Assembly (NCBI GenBank): GCA_965659115.1
Contig: CBFHUP010000061.1
Location: 1-13,708, forward strand
Origin: UBA8752 sp965659115
Lineage (GTDB): Bacteria; Bacteroidota; Bacteroidia; Flavobacteriales_D; Sanyastnellaceae
DNA: 13,708 bases
Direction: 5' to 3'
Shown here: in pieces, positions 6,090-13,708 of the stretch
How positions within the stretch are numbered: position 1 is the stretch's first letter
Layout: each line of letters begins with the position of its first letter
Program-made: the position numbers and the translations under genes
Notes under the pieces: generated by a model
What the model saw: the letters and a program-made list of their open reading frames with translations, nothing else
What the model was told of the DNA's origin: nothing
Databases searched by the model: none

Positions 6090-7432
6090 GTCCAAGCCTT
6101 CTTGAGCACCGCAGGCCTGCGAAAAGGCCGCAATTTTGACAGCTTATCAAAGCCAAACGGGCACCTTGGGGTCTCGTGTTTATGCGCCAACTGGAAGGGG
6201 TCCTGAGGGCGTCCCACTTGATCATCTGCAGGCGGAAGGTCGCGGGCCGCAGCATCTTCAGCTGGTGTTGCCTGGTAGAAGAAGTTGGTATGCTGCTCCA
6301 CTGTGTTGTCGAATTCCCGGTGGAACTGGGGCGTGATGGATCCTGAAATGGGAGAAGTCAACCAACTCCAATCTCCGGCCAATGCACGCCCTGATTTTTT
6401 TTCTACTTCACAAAACCGCTCGAATTGGGCACCCAATTCATGGTGGTCTCCAATGCGAATGCGGGCACGATCAAAGCTGTGCAACACGGCTTGATTGATG
6501 GCGATGAGGGCCTGGTCTTTCCAGAGGTTGCGGTTGGATGAGGTATCCAATTCCATCGCATGTGCAATACGTTCAAGAAGGTCATAACGCTGCGGGTCAC
6601 AGAAATTTCGGGCTGCAATTTCGGTGCCCATATACCACCCATTGAAGGGGGCGCAAGGATAAGTAATGCCTCCAATGACGAGGGCCATTTCGCTGATTAC
6701 GGGAATGGCATACCAGCGAAGTCCAAGGGCGTCAATTCCAGGCAAATCTGGATGGGTGATGTCGACCTCTGGAAATTGCTCCGGGTGGATGGCAAAGTGG
6801 TCCACCGGCGCAGTTTCCTCGTCCTGTATCCAAATGGACCAGGGCAGGGGTGTATGGGCACTGCGGTGGGCAGGGGTCCATCCACGTTCCAACATGCGGT
6901 GTGTGAATTCAACGGAATGCGGGTCGCCAAGTACAGTGCCATTCTTCTGTTCAAAACCGGCATACCTCAGCAATTGATGGTTCCCGAGGCGCACTGGATC
7001 GGGCAGGTTGGGGTGTCCTGGAATTCGGGGAGGAAACACGGTGATGACGCTTTGCAGGTCGCCACCTTTCCAGGCCATGCCCAAATGGTTTTGCAAGGCA
7101 TCGGTGACGGCTTCGCGGGTGCGCACATTGCGGCAGTCTTGGATCTTCAGCGTGCGCCACATGTGCCTTCCAATGCAGCGGTTGCTGTTGCGCCATGCCC
7201 ATTGCACACCAAACCTCAGTTCGTCATCAGTGTGAACATAAGTGCCGGTGTGTTCGACTTCTGTGGCAATGGTGTCCAAACGCTCGGATACTTCGGAAGC
7301 CTCCATGGTGAACCGGGCATCAGCCGCCATGTCCAATAGAAATGCACGGGCTTGAGAAAGCAGGGAACGGCTGGTGGGGGACAAAGAGGTCATCTGGATC
7401 TCATTCAACGGCAGAAACAAGCGGAAGTTCAT
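6077..7432 (-). CDS. nos: Nitric oxide synthase oxygenase (bacterial NOS)
   Basis: The product is 451 residues. Bacterial NOS oxygenases bind heme and a pterin and oxidise L-arginine to citrulline and NO. The family signature is clear: YVHTDDELRFG, then WRNSNRCIGRHMW with the heme-thiolate Cys86, then APFNGWYMGTEIAARN with Glu271 as the substrate-binding Glu. DWSWLTSPISGSITPQFHRE and a FFYQ segment close the oxygenase core near residue 387. Usual bacterial NOS is about 360 residues; here about 64 extra residues follow, Pro-, Asp- and Arg-rich with a CPFGFD segment. No flavodoxin-like reductase is fused or adjacent, so electrons must come from a separate partner. An internal ATG at 7393 (MTSLSP) is an alternative start. 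It is divergent from the carbonic anhydrase and probably cytoplasmic. Confidence 0.95.
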   Translation of the reverse strand: MNFRLFLPLNEIQMTSLSPTSRSLLSQARAFLLDMAADARFTMEASEVSERLDTIATEVEHTGTYVHTDDELRFGVQWAWRNSNRCIGRHMWRTLKIQDCRNVRTREAVTDALQNHLGMAWKGGDLQSVITVFPPRIPGHPNLPDPVRLGNHQLLRYAGFEQKNGTVLGDPHSVEFTHRMLERGWTPAHRSAHTPLPWSIWIQDEETAPVDHFAIHPEQFPEVDITHPDLPGIDALGLRWYAIPVISEMALVIGGITYPCAPFNGWYMGTEIAARNFCDPQRYDLLERIAHAMELDTSSNRNLWKDQALIAINQAVLHSFDRARIRIGDHHELGAQFERFCEVEKKSGRALAGDWSWLTSPISGSITPQFHREFDNTVEQHTNFFYQATPAEDAAARDLPPADDQVGRPQDPFQLAHKHETPRCPFGFDKLSKLRPFRRPAVLKKAWTQRG

Positions 7433-7570
7433 TCAAGGTGAACAGAATGAATGGCTGAAGCATGACCACCATCATTTGAGGGCATGACTTTTATCATGGA
7501 CCGATGATATTATTTGGGAAGAATCTATGCCCCGGACTTCTCATCATTCGAAACTGCTTCAGATGTTTGC
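7433..7570. promoter_or_regulatory. Divergent regulatory region between NOS and carbonic anhydrase
   Basis: This 138-base region must hold both promoters. Forward ATCATTTGAGGG and ATTATTTGGG (the latter around 7509) form an imperfect direct repeat, and ATCATGGACCGATGAT near 7491-7508 contains an ATCAT/ATGAT inverted repeat. Neither is a clean TAnnTTTG. The frame of the carbonic anhydrase stays open to a TTG at 7514, but the ATG at 7571 gives a normal N-terminus. Confidence 0.4.
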
Positions 7571-8215
7571 ATGATGAAGAATCAATATTTGTCATTGGAA
7601 GGCGCAGTTGGTGCCGAACTTCAAGCATCCCTCACACCCGCTGATGCCGTCGCACTTCTCAAGGATGGTGTGAGACGTTCCGTTTCTGGAGAAACCTCAC
7701 AACGCAACAGGGCGGCATTGCTCAGCGATGCGGCAGGCGGCCAATATCCATATGCTGCCGTGCTTTCTTGCATCGACAGCCGGGCACCGGTGGAACAGAT
7801 ATTCGATGCGGCTTCAGGTGACCTCTTCGTGGCCCGAGTCGCTGGAAATGTGGCTTCCCCTGATTTGACCGCCAGTTTGGAATACGCCACAAAATACGCG
7901 GGCAGCAAAGCCATCCTCGTTCTGGGACACACGCGGTGCGGAGCGGTCAAAGGCGCTTGGGCAGGACTGGAAGATGGCCATTTGACCGGACTCCTTGGGA
8001 GGATTCAACCGGCTGTAAATGCTACCAAAGCAGAAGTAGGTGCCGAGGATTCTGCCGAGAACCTCGACCGCTGTTCTCATGTCAATGTGCGCGAAACCAT
8101 TGCGGCCTTGCGCAGCGAAAGCAGCATTCTTGCTGGATTGGAAACGGAAGGCAAAATCACGATTGTCGGAGGGGTCTACGATGTAGCGACCGGCGAAGTG
8201 GCTTGGCTCGACTGA
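7571..8215 (+). CDS. Beta-class carbonic anhydrase
   Basis: From the ATG at 7571 the product has 214 residues, the usual size for the family, which interconverts CO2 and bicarbonate. The zinc site is intact: SCIDSR gives Cys67 with the Asp69-Arg71 dyad, and GHTRCGAV gives His120 and Cys123. The segment VARVAGNV follows as in other beta-CAs, and the C-terminus (ITIVGGVYDVATGEV) is typical. No signal peptide is evident, so it is expected in the cytoplasm. A second ATG at 7574 is equally possible. It is convergent with the Asp-box protein gene, with a 46-base gap lacking a clear terminator. Confidence 0.94.
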   Translation: MMKNQYLSLEGAVGAELQASLTPADAVALLKDGVRRSVSGETSQRNRAALLSDAAGGQYPYAAVLSCIDSRAPVEQIFDAASGDLFVARVAGNVASPDLTASLEYATKYAGSKAILVLGHTRCGAVKGAWAGLEDGHLTGLLGRIQPAVNATKAEVGAEDSAENLDRCSHVNVRETIAALRSESSILAGLETEGKITIVGGVYDVATGEVAWLD

Positions 8216-8261
8216 GCAGACCGCCAATCCGCGCTCACAAAATGCAGCTCTGTTCCTTCAG

Positions 8262-9680
8262 TTAGCGGACGAGTTGGATCCGCGAGACGCCGGAATTTTC
8301 GGCGATGCTCAAGATGTGCATGCCCTTTTTAGCAAAGGGTATGGTACCATTCGGGCTGAATCCCGATGCAACCATCCTTCCGCCGAGGTCATGGATGGTC
8401 CATGAAAATCCTGCGTGTTGCACCACGCGCCAGCCCTCGGGTGTGCTTGCAATGTGGAGGGGCGCAGGATCAGCCAAAGAGGGCAGGTTCGCTCCGCTGT
8501 CGATGGTGCCTCTGCGGTAATGCACCGTTCCATCTTGAGGGCGCTGGTACACCAGGTGAACGGTGTTTTCGTAGATGCGCACCACGGGACGGCGGCTGTG
8601 TCCGGACCATTCTTCTGTCACCACCGAAGAAGAAGAGGCCCACTGACCGGGCGCCGCCGCAGTGTTGCTTCCAGTGGCCACCACCACATCATAGCCTCCT
8701 GAGTTCCGTTCCCAAGCCACTACGCTGTGCTGTTGGTCGGCGTGGACCGAAGGGTTGTTTTCGACCACAGTAGATCCGGGTTGGATCCGATCTGATGCCA
8801 GCAAGTTCCATCCGTCCAAATCAGCGGTAGACCAATACACCCTGCTGCCCCCTTCGCCAGCAGACATAAATACCGCCATGAGGGTGCCATCTCCCAAGAT
8901 GCAGGTCTCTGCTTCTGATGCCGGGCATGAGTTGATGTTCCAATCGGTAGGGTCGATGTCAAGGGCTTCGCTCCAGTTGCCGGATGCATCCGTTCTGACC
9001 ACCCAAAAGTCCCGGATGTTGTCATTGTTGTTGCGCACCACGTCATAGTTGCGGCCTTCGTGACTGAAGGGCATAGAAGCGCAGCACTCGCATACCGCTT
9101 CACCATCCAAGGGCTCACCGGCGTTCACAGGAACGGAGAACCCCCCATTTTCTGCCTCCCAGAAGAGGGCGCCTTCCAATACCGGAGCAGGCCCCCATTT
9201 CACAGTGACCCACGGTTGCATCTCCGCATCAAAAGCAGGAACGGGCATAAAATGGTCTACCGTCGCTTCCGATGCCACAGGAATCGGGTCGCCCCATGTC
9301 ACACCGCCATCTTCGGAAAGCACAATCCTGCCGCCATCGTCCCATTGTCCTGACAATTGGTAAGTCACCGCGATGCGGTCTCCGGTTACCGCCATGCGCG
9401 GGCCTTCTGCATCGTTTATAAACAAGCCCGTTTCACTGGTGATGGCCACGGGATTCTCGAATTCAGTGCCGTTCCATCGGGTACAATACAATCCTCCATC
9501 TGCGCCGCTTTTGCCATGAAGGATCACAGGGAAGCCTTCGCTGTTGAGCACCATACGCAGATTGGTGTAGCCGAATTCAGAGGGGGCTATGGCCGCGGCA
9601 TCCTCCCAATTGATGGAGGTTTGGGCCAGAAGTGGAAAAGAGAGGGCAAGACCAAGAGCAATCAAAACAACAGTGCGCAT
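8262..9680 (-). CDS. Secreted sialidase-like (Asp-box propeller) protein with T9SS-like C-terminus
   Basis: The product is 472 residues, with a signal peptide ending LLAQ (cleavage near residue 20). Repeated strand units and one good Asp-box (SEDGGVTW, residues 122-129) suggest a sialidase-type beta-propeller. I cannot assign the Arg triad and catalytic Tyr/Glu of true sialidases, so enzyme activity is unproven. Residues 197-200 form a CECC motif, followed by NYDVVRNNNDNIRDF; further Cys at 252 and 260 could make disulfides or a metal site. The last 60 or so residues (WTIHDLGGRMVASG ... ISRIQLVR-like end) fit a T9SS type A sorting domain, so it is probably surface-attached or secreted. It starts back to back with the OB-fold-like gene, sharing a very short upstream region. 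Confidence 0.8.
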   Translation of the reverse strand: MRTVVLIALGLALSFPLLAQTSINWEDAAAIAPSEFGYTNLRMVLNSEGFPVILHGKSGADGGLYCTRWNGTEFENPVAITSETGLFINDAEGPRMAVTGDRIAVTYQLSGQWDDGGRIVLSEDGGVTWGDPIPVASEATVDHFMPVPAFDAEMQPWVTVKWGPAPVLEGALFWEAENGGFSVPVNAGEPLDGEAVCECCASMPFSHEGRNYDVVRNNNDNIRDFWVVRTDASGNWSEALDIDPTDWNINSCPASEAETCILGDGTLMAVFMSAGEGGSRVYWSTADLDGWNLLASDRIQPGSTVVENNPSVHADQQHSVVAWERNSGGYDVVVATGSNTAAAPGQWASSSSVVTEEWSGHSRRPVVRIYENTVHLVYQRPQDGTVHYRRGTIDSGANLPSLADPAPLHIASTPEGWRVVQHAGFSWTIHDLGGRMVASGFSPNGTIPFAKKGMHILSIAENSGVSRIQLVR

Positions 9681-9733
9681 GAAGGAAAGTTAGGGCGCCA
9701 GGTCATTCGGCAGCGATGATTACATTCACCAAC
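9681..9733. promoter_or_regulatory. Very short divergent upstream region of two secreted-protein genes
   Basis: Only 53 bases (35 if the upstream ATG at 9716 is used) separate two divergent start codons. Promoters for the two genes must overlap here or extend into the neighbouring coding sequence. No clean TAnnTTTG was found on either strand. Confidence 0.4.
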
Positions 9734-10666
9734 ATGAGAAACTTCCCTGCCTTACCCTCCATTATGAGCGCCGTTGGACTCTTCATGTTGTGTACAGTTG
9801 GACAGGCCCAGACCTTGACCTGTGCAGAAATCCAAGGTGAATCCGACGTGAGTCCTTACGAGGGACAGCAGGTCACCGTTTCCGGAAAGGTGACCGTTTA
9901 TTTTGGAGACATTTGGTACATACAAGACGACTATGGGCCTTGGAATGGCTTGATGTGTGTCGGCCCAGATGTGGTCATCGAGGCCAATCCACCTTGGTGG
10001 AATGAACCCCGCCAGCCCGAAGTCGGAGATGTGCTTCAGTTGACGGGCACCATTGTCGAATCAGACGGAAATACCCAAATGATGGACATCACGGATTATG
10101 TATTCAACGATTATTGGAATGCGACACCTGCGGGAGCGGGAGTGACAGTGGCAGAGATGATGGACGAAAGTTTGGAGGGCACGCGAGCGAGGTTGGACCC
10201 TGTTACGGTCATGACCGCTCCCGAGGACGGTGTCTGGACGGTATCCGATGGGACGGGAACCCTAACAGTATACGGAGTGGACACAGACGATCCCGGGATG
10301 AACGAGGACGCAGATGGCCCCACTCCAGGAGATGTTTATCGCATTTATGGCGCTGTGCGTCAAATGGGGGAGGAGTATGTCTTGGACTTAAACGACATCG
10401 ACACGTTGTCACTCACCACAGGCATTGAGGAGCCCATGGAGCTCGCATTGCTGATGATGCCCAATCCAGCAAGCAACGCCGTGCTGATTTCAGGATTGCG
10501 ACAACCTGGGGTGTGGAAGGTATACGATGCCATGGGGCGAACGGTCCGCACAGGCCAAGCTTCGGGTGGGTTCACCCTGTCCTTGGAAGGAATGGTGCCG
10601 GGACGCTACACTGTGCAACTCAGTGTTGATGGCGAAACCGTGCGCAAGCCGCTTATGGTGAACTGA
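9734..10666 (+). CDS. Secreted OB-fold-like protein with T9SS type A sorting domain
   Basis: The product is 310 residues from the ATG at 9734; an in-frame ATG at 9716 would add six. A signal peptide ends near VGQAQ. The body looks like two OB-fold-type modules. The first holds VSPYEGQQVTVSGKVTVYFG, a YIQDD strand and VGDVLQLTGTI. The second holds RARLDPVTVMTAP, WTVSDGTGTLTVYG and PGDVYRIYGAV. This pattern resembles the OB-like domains attached to secreted nucleases and surface proteins in bacteria, but no nuclease domain is present. The last 75 residues (MPNPASNAVLISG, VYDAMGRTVRTG, PGRYTVQL) are a classical T9SS type A sorting domain. Role: probably a surface or released binding protein; ligand unknown. 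Confidence 0.82.
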   Translation: MRNFPALPSIMSAVGLFMLCTVGQAQTLTCAEIQGESDVSPYEGQQVTVSGKVTVYFGDIWYIQDDYGPWNGLMCVGPDVVIEANPPWWNEPRQPEVGDVLQLTGTIVESDGNTQMMDITDYVFNDYWNATPAGAGVTVAEMMDESLEGTRARLDPVTVMTAPEDGVWTVSDGTGTLTVYGVDTDDPGMNEDADGPTPGDVYRIYGAVRQMGEEYVLDLNDIDTLSLTTGIEEPMELALLMMPNPASNAVLISGLRQPGVWKVYDAMGRTVRTGQASGGFTLSLEGMVPGRYTVQLSVDGETVRKPLMVN

Positions 10667-10669
10667 ACG

Positions 10670-10687
10670 GTTCACCCGGTTGGGAAC
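10670..10687. terminator. Possible hairpin between convergent genes
   Basis: GTTC-A-CCC, loop GGTT, GGGAAC forms a 7-bp stem with one bulged A in the 33-base gap between two convergent genes. There is no T tract on either side, so a terminator role is uncertain. Confidence 0.3.
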
Positions 10688-10699
10688 TGCCCAGTAAGC

Positions 10700-13063
10700 T
10701 CAGTCCTCGAGGGACTCGATGTAATCCTTGTTCTCCCGAACGCGCTGCATGGGGTTGGAGGAGCCACGGCCGTATCCGCGGGTGGCATCATTGTACAAGT
10801 CGATGCGCTGTGGGCGCACATTGCGGGGCCAGGCATTGTTGGACAAATCCGTATCTGCAGTCTCGAGGTAGGGATCGACGGTGATCGATACGGCTTCTTT
10901 AGGGGTCACGAACACCTTGGTGACTTCCTTGCTCCCTTTGCGCCAGATTTCTACTGGAACGCGCCGGACATCCGTGGTGCCATCTTCGTAGGTAAATCCA
11001 ACAATGACAGGCATGACCAGTCCACCGAGGTTCTCGAAGGTCAGTTGGTAGAAGTGCTTTCCTGAAGACAGCATTTTGAGTTCGTCCTCGTCCAATTGGG
11101 CAACGTAGTCCTTGTACTCCTCCCGTTCGATCTCCATGACCGCGAACGGGTCAACAGTCGTGTAGTGGTCGTTGAGCTCAGGGCGGGCTTCGAGCCGGCT
11201 CTCGGCGATGTAGGTCATGTCGCGCGCAATCGAGATGTCCTCGGGCTGGGCGTCCTCTTCGGACTTGGCCAGTGCTTTTTCTACATCGGGATCTCCTGTA
11301 GAAATTTGATACCACTGGATGTCTTTCAGAGAAAGGTCCACGTGGTCATTGGTATAGAACCACCCGCGCCAGAACCAATCCAGGTCCACACTGGAGGCGT
11401 CTTCCATCGTGCGGAACAGGTCGGCAGGTGTGGGACGCTTGAAGGCCCAACGCCGTCCGTACTCCTTAAAGGCATAATCGAAGAGCTCTCGGCCCATGAC
11501 GGTTTCACGCAAGATGTTGAGTGCAGTGGCAGGCTTGCCGTAGGCATTGGGACCGAATTGGAAGATGCTCTCCGAATTGGTCATAATGGGCGAAATGCGC
11601 TTGGGGTCACCGCCCATGTAGCCGGTGATTTTGCGCGCTGGTCCGCGTCGGGTAGGGTAATTCCGGTCAAATTCCTTTTCCGCGAGGTATTGCACAAAGG
11701 TGTTCAAGCCCTCGTCCATCCAAGTCCACTGGCGCTCATCTGAATTGATGATCATGGGGTAGAAGTTGTGTCCCACCTCGTGGATGATCACGGAAACCAT
11801 GCCGTGCTTGGTCCGGGCGCTGTAAGTGCCATCGGGTTCGGGCCGGCCTCCATTGAAGCAGATCATGGGGTACTCCATGCCGATCCACTTGGTGTGGACA
11901 CTGATGGCCACGGGATAGGGGTACTCACATGCGAATTCCGAATAGGTAATGAGCGTTTGGGCCACCGCCTCAGTGCTGTATTGTTCCCACAGTGGATTGC
12001 CCTCTTTGGGGTAGTAGCTCATCGCGAGCGGCGTGCTGTTCTTCAGTGGGACGGCCATGGCGTCCCAGATAAACTTCCGGCTAGAAGCAAAGGCGAAGTC
12101 GCGCACATTCTCGGCTTTGTAGCGCCAAGTCTTGAGTCCTTTTTCCTTGGTCTTCTCGTTTTCTCTGGCTTCGTCCTCCGTCACAATCATCACGGGTCGG
12201 TCAGCAGTCTTGGCTTCCTCGAAGCGCGACCGTTGTGTGGCGGTCAAAACCTCCTTGGGGTTCTGGAGCACGCCGGTTGACCCTACAATGTGATCGCTTG
12301 GCACTGTAATGCTCACGTCATAGTCTCCAAACTCAAGCGTGAATTCTCCACCCCCAAGGAACTGCTTGTTTTGCCAACCCATGCGGTCATAGTAGGCGCA
12401 AAGCCTCGGGAAGAACTGAGCGATGGTGTAGAGGTAATTGTCTTCTTCTTCGAAGTACTCGTAACCGCTGCGGCCTCCGATGGCCAGGCGGTCGTTGATG
12501 TTGTACCACCAGTCCACTTGGAAGGTGAATTTCCCGCCGGGCGCCAAAGGCTTGGGCAGATCCACGCGCATCATGGTTTGATTGATGGTGTGGTCGAGTT
12601 CACGGCCTGCACCGTCCTTCACAGCTTCGATCTTGAAGCCCCCGTCAAAATCAGGTTCGAGTCCGGCCACGCGGTCAAAGGTCATGCGGTCTTCCATGAA
12701 GCCCTCCTTGATCATGTGGCTGTCGCTGTCCAGATCGCGCATGTTCTGGTCCAGTTGAAGCCAGAGGTAACGCAGTTCATCGGGGGAGTTGTTGATGTAG
12801 GTGATGGTCTCTTTTCCATCAATGCGCTGAGTGGCATCGTTGAGGCGGATGTCCATTACATAGTCGACCTGTTGCTGCCAATAGGCATGGCCAGGCGCAC
12901 CGCTGGCTGTCCGGACCGTATTGGGAGTAGGCAAAACATCGTACAACTGACGAAACGGATTGTCGTTCGTATTGCCTTCCAATTGAGCGTGGCTGTGCTG
13001 TGTGGTAAGGAGCGCAAGAGACAGCGCAGCAGCAAATCGGAAACAGGACTGAAATGTGGTCAT
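10700..13063 (-). CDS. Secreted M1-family zinc metallopeptidase (aminopeptidase N-like)
   Basis: The product is 787 residues from the ATG at 13063. The frame stays open to a TTG at 13108, but the ATG gives a clean signal peptide (MTTFQSCFRFAAALSLALL ... SHAQ). An N-terminal beta domain precedes the gluzincin core. HEVGH (residues 428-432) with Glu451 in MDEGLNTF supplies the zinc ligands and catalytic Glu. GMEYP (from residue 395) matches the GxMEN exopeptidase motif region in altered form. Tyr508 in NAYGKP may be the transition-state Tyr. The C-terminal part after about residue 600 is acidic and Lys-rich with beta segments. It should cleave N-terminal residues from peptides in the periplasm or at the surface. 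It has no obvious T9SS tail (ends YIESLED). It is divergent from the His-rich protein gene. Confidence 0.93.
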   Translation of the reverse strand: MTTFQSCFRFAAALSLALLTTQHSHAQLEGNTNDNPFRQLYDVLPTPNTVRTASGAPGHAYWQQQVDYVMDIRLNDATQRIDGKETITYINNSPDELRYLWLQLDQNMRDLDSDSHMIKEGFMEDRMTFDRVAGLEPDFDGGFKIEAVKDGAGRELDHTINQTMMRVDLPKPLAPGGKFTFQVDWWYNINDRLAIGGRSGYEYFEEEDNYLYTIAQFFPRLCAYYDRMGWQNKQFLGGGEFTLEFGDYDVSITVPSDHIVGSTGVLQNPKEVLTATQRSRFEEAKTADRPVMIVTEDEARENEKTKEKGLKTWRYKAENVRDFAFASSRKFIWDAMAVPLKNSTPLAMSYYPKEGNPLWEQYSTEAVAQTLITYSEFACEYPYPVAISVHTKWIGMEYPMICFNGGRPEPDGTYSARTKHGMVSVIIHEVGHNFYPMIINSDERQWTWMDEGLNTFVQYLAEKEFDRNYPTRRGPARKITGYMGGDPKRISPIMTNSESIFQFGPNAYGKPATALNILRETVMGRELFDYAFKEYGRRWAFKRPTPADLFRTMEDASSVDLDWFWRGWFYTNDHVDLSLKDIQWYQISTGDPDVEKALAKSEEDAQPEDISIARDMTYIAESRLEARPELNDHYTTVDPFAVMEIEREEYKDYVAQLDEDELKMLSSGKHFYQLTFENLGGLVMPVIVGFTYEDGTTDVRRVPVEIWRKGSKEVTKVFVTPKEAVSITVDPYLETADTDLSNNAWPRNVRPQRIDLYNDATRGYGRGSSNPMQRVRENKDYIESLED

Positions 13064-13140
13064 CGGTTCGTCTCGGTTGGGGCAAAAAATGCCAAAGGGA
13101 CCGCCCAATTTACGAATGGACGCTGATGTAATTTAGCTCC
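13064..13140. promoter_or_regulatory. Divergent promoter region of the M1 peptidase and His-rich protein genes
   Basis: On the minus strand TAAATTGG (about 13105-13112) matches the TAnnTTTG -7 element at all but one position, some 40 bases before the peptidase ATG. On the plus strand TAATTTAG (13129-13136) is also one mismatch away but ends only four bases before the His-rich protein ATG, which would give a leaderless or near-leaderless transcript. Confidence 0.4.
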
Positions 13141-13677
13141 ATGATTGGATGCAATTTGAATGCCGTGTGGTTGCCACTTTTTTTCGGGTTGAATGGAGCA
13201 GTTTCAGGACCGGAATTGGGAGGTGCTGTGGCAGAGCACCCCGACCATGGGGCACCCTTTGTCGAGCAATTGGCGGGACAATGGGTCATCACGACCAAGA
13301 AGGGTGAGGAGCAGCGGCTGCGCATGTATGAGGATGGCCGTTTTGCTTTTAAATCTGATGCTGAATGGACGGCGGGGAGCTATGTCATCCTGCGTTCAGA
13401 TGAGCGGCAAAAAGGCGTTTTGAGGATGGAGTACTACCTCGATGGCAACCTACATCTGCAAGAAGTGAGGTGCGAAGTCTACTTCGCGGAGCATGTGCGT
13501 GACAGCAGTGAAGGGCCCGAGCACGGCCACGGTCATGCGCACGATCACGCAGAGGATCACCATGGAGAACCAGAAGCCGAAGAAGCAGATCATCACCATG
13601 AATACCTCCAAGTAGAGGTGCTGCCGGCGGCAGAACAGCGGCTAAACATGGCGGGGCATTACCTCCACCAGCATTAA
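13141..13677 (+). CDS. Small secreted protein with His-rich metal-binding tail
   Basis: The product is 178 residues. The hydrophobic N-terminus (NAVWLPLFFGLNGAVSG) is a probable signal peptide. Residues 42-115 (LAGQWVITTKKGEEQRLRMY ... YYLDGNLHLQEVRCEV) look like a small lipocalin-like beta-barrel fold, an inference from strand pattern and the LxGxW opening. Residues 128-153 are rich in His, Glu and Asp (EHGHGHAHDHAEDHHGE, then DHHHE), as in zinc, nickel or copper scavenging segments, and the protein ends HYLHQH. It is divergent from a zinc peptidase gene. I do not recognise the family. A periplasmic metal-binding role is plausible but unproven. Confidence 0.72.
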   Translation: MIGCNLNAVWLPLFFGLNGAVSGPELGGAVAEHPDHGAPFVEQLAGQWVITTKKGEEQRLRMYEDGRFAFKSDAEWTAGSYVILRSDERQKGVLRMEYYLDGNLHLQEVRCEVYFAEHVRDSSEGPEHGHGHAHDHAEDHHGEPEAEEADHHHEYLQVEVLPAAEQRLNMAGHYLHQH

Positions 13678-13708
13678 AGTTTAGGCAGAGGGCCTTCTTC
13701 CTGTGGCT

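Noticed and set aside
6560..7339. Long plus-strand open frame (259 codons) opposite the NOS gene
   Set aside because: It is antisense to a well-supported NOS reading frame, shows no family resemblance, and is the kind of open frame expected opposite GC-rich coding DNA.
8262..9680. Calling the Asp-box protein a true sialidase
   Set aside because: Only one clear Asp-box is seen and the catalytic Arg triad, Tyr and Glu cannot be assigned.
11096..13126. Long plus-strand open frames (215, 170 and 278 codons) opposite the M1 peptidase
   Set aside because: They lie entirely against a peptidase gene with intact motifs; their products look like low-complexity antisense translations.

Overview
The window looks like part of a Bacteroidota chromosome, most likely a marine or aquatic Flavobacteriales-type bacterium. 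Four signs support this. Several predicted secreted proteins end in type IX secretion (T9SS)-like C-terminal sorting domains. One protein carries the ACNY-type Cys-rich repeat and an EF-hand/dockerin-like tail common in Flavobacteriales exoproteins. A clear Bacteroidota-type promoter (TATATTTG with an upstream GTTG) precedes a tRNA gene. Shine-Dalgarno signals are weak. Most of the window is GC-rich (one sampled 60-base row at 421-480 is about 73% GC). The stretch from about 1466 to 4649 is visibly AT-richer (one sampled row at 2761-2820 is about 37% GC).

Layout. 1-1189: the 3' part of a large secreted SBBP/beta-propeller-type protein. 1203-1464: a tRNA promoter, tRNA-Ala(GGC), a strong terminator-like hairpin, then tRNA-Arg(CCG). 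1446-4669: a compact, AT-rich genomic island inserted in the 3' end of tRNA-Arg and bounded by a perfect 20-bp direct repeat. It carries a secreted ACNY-repeat protein, a GC-richer block with several possible stems, and a reverse-strand gene with motifs like the exonuclease X C-terminal domain. I see no integrase. 4695-4719: a terminator that was probably the original terminator of tRNA-Arg. 4741-6089: a two-gene unit, a small lipoprotein and a membrane-anchored PqqB-like metallo-beta-lactamase (MBL) fold protein, overlapping by ATGA. 6077-7432 (minus): a nitric oxide synthase oxygenase with an extra C-terminal tail. 7571-8215: beta-carbonic anhydrase. 8262-9680 (minus) and 9734-10666 (plus): two divergent T9SS-type secreted proteins, one with an Asp-box propeller and one OB-fold-like. 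10700-13063 (minus): a secreted M1-family zinc metallopeptidase. 13141-13677: a small secreted protein with a His-rich, probably metal-binding tail.

The genes outside the island do not form one obvious pathway. The most notable are the stand-alone bacterial NOS, which has no reductase in this window, and the tRNA-Arg island, which is the best candidate for an undescribed mobile unit. Joint function of island cargo, or of NOS with its neighbours, is inference only.
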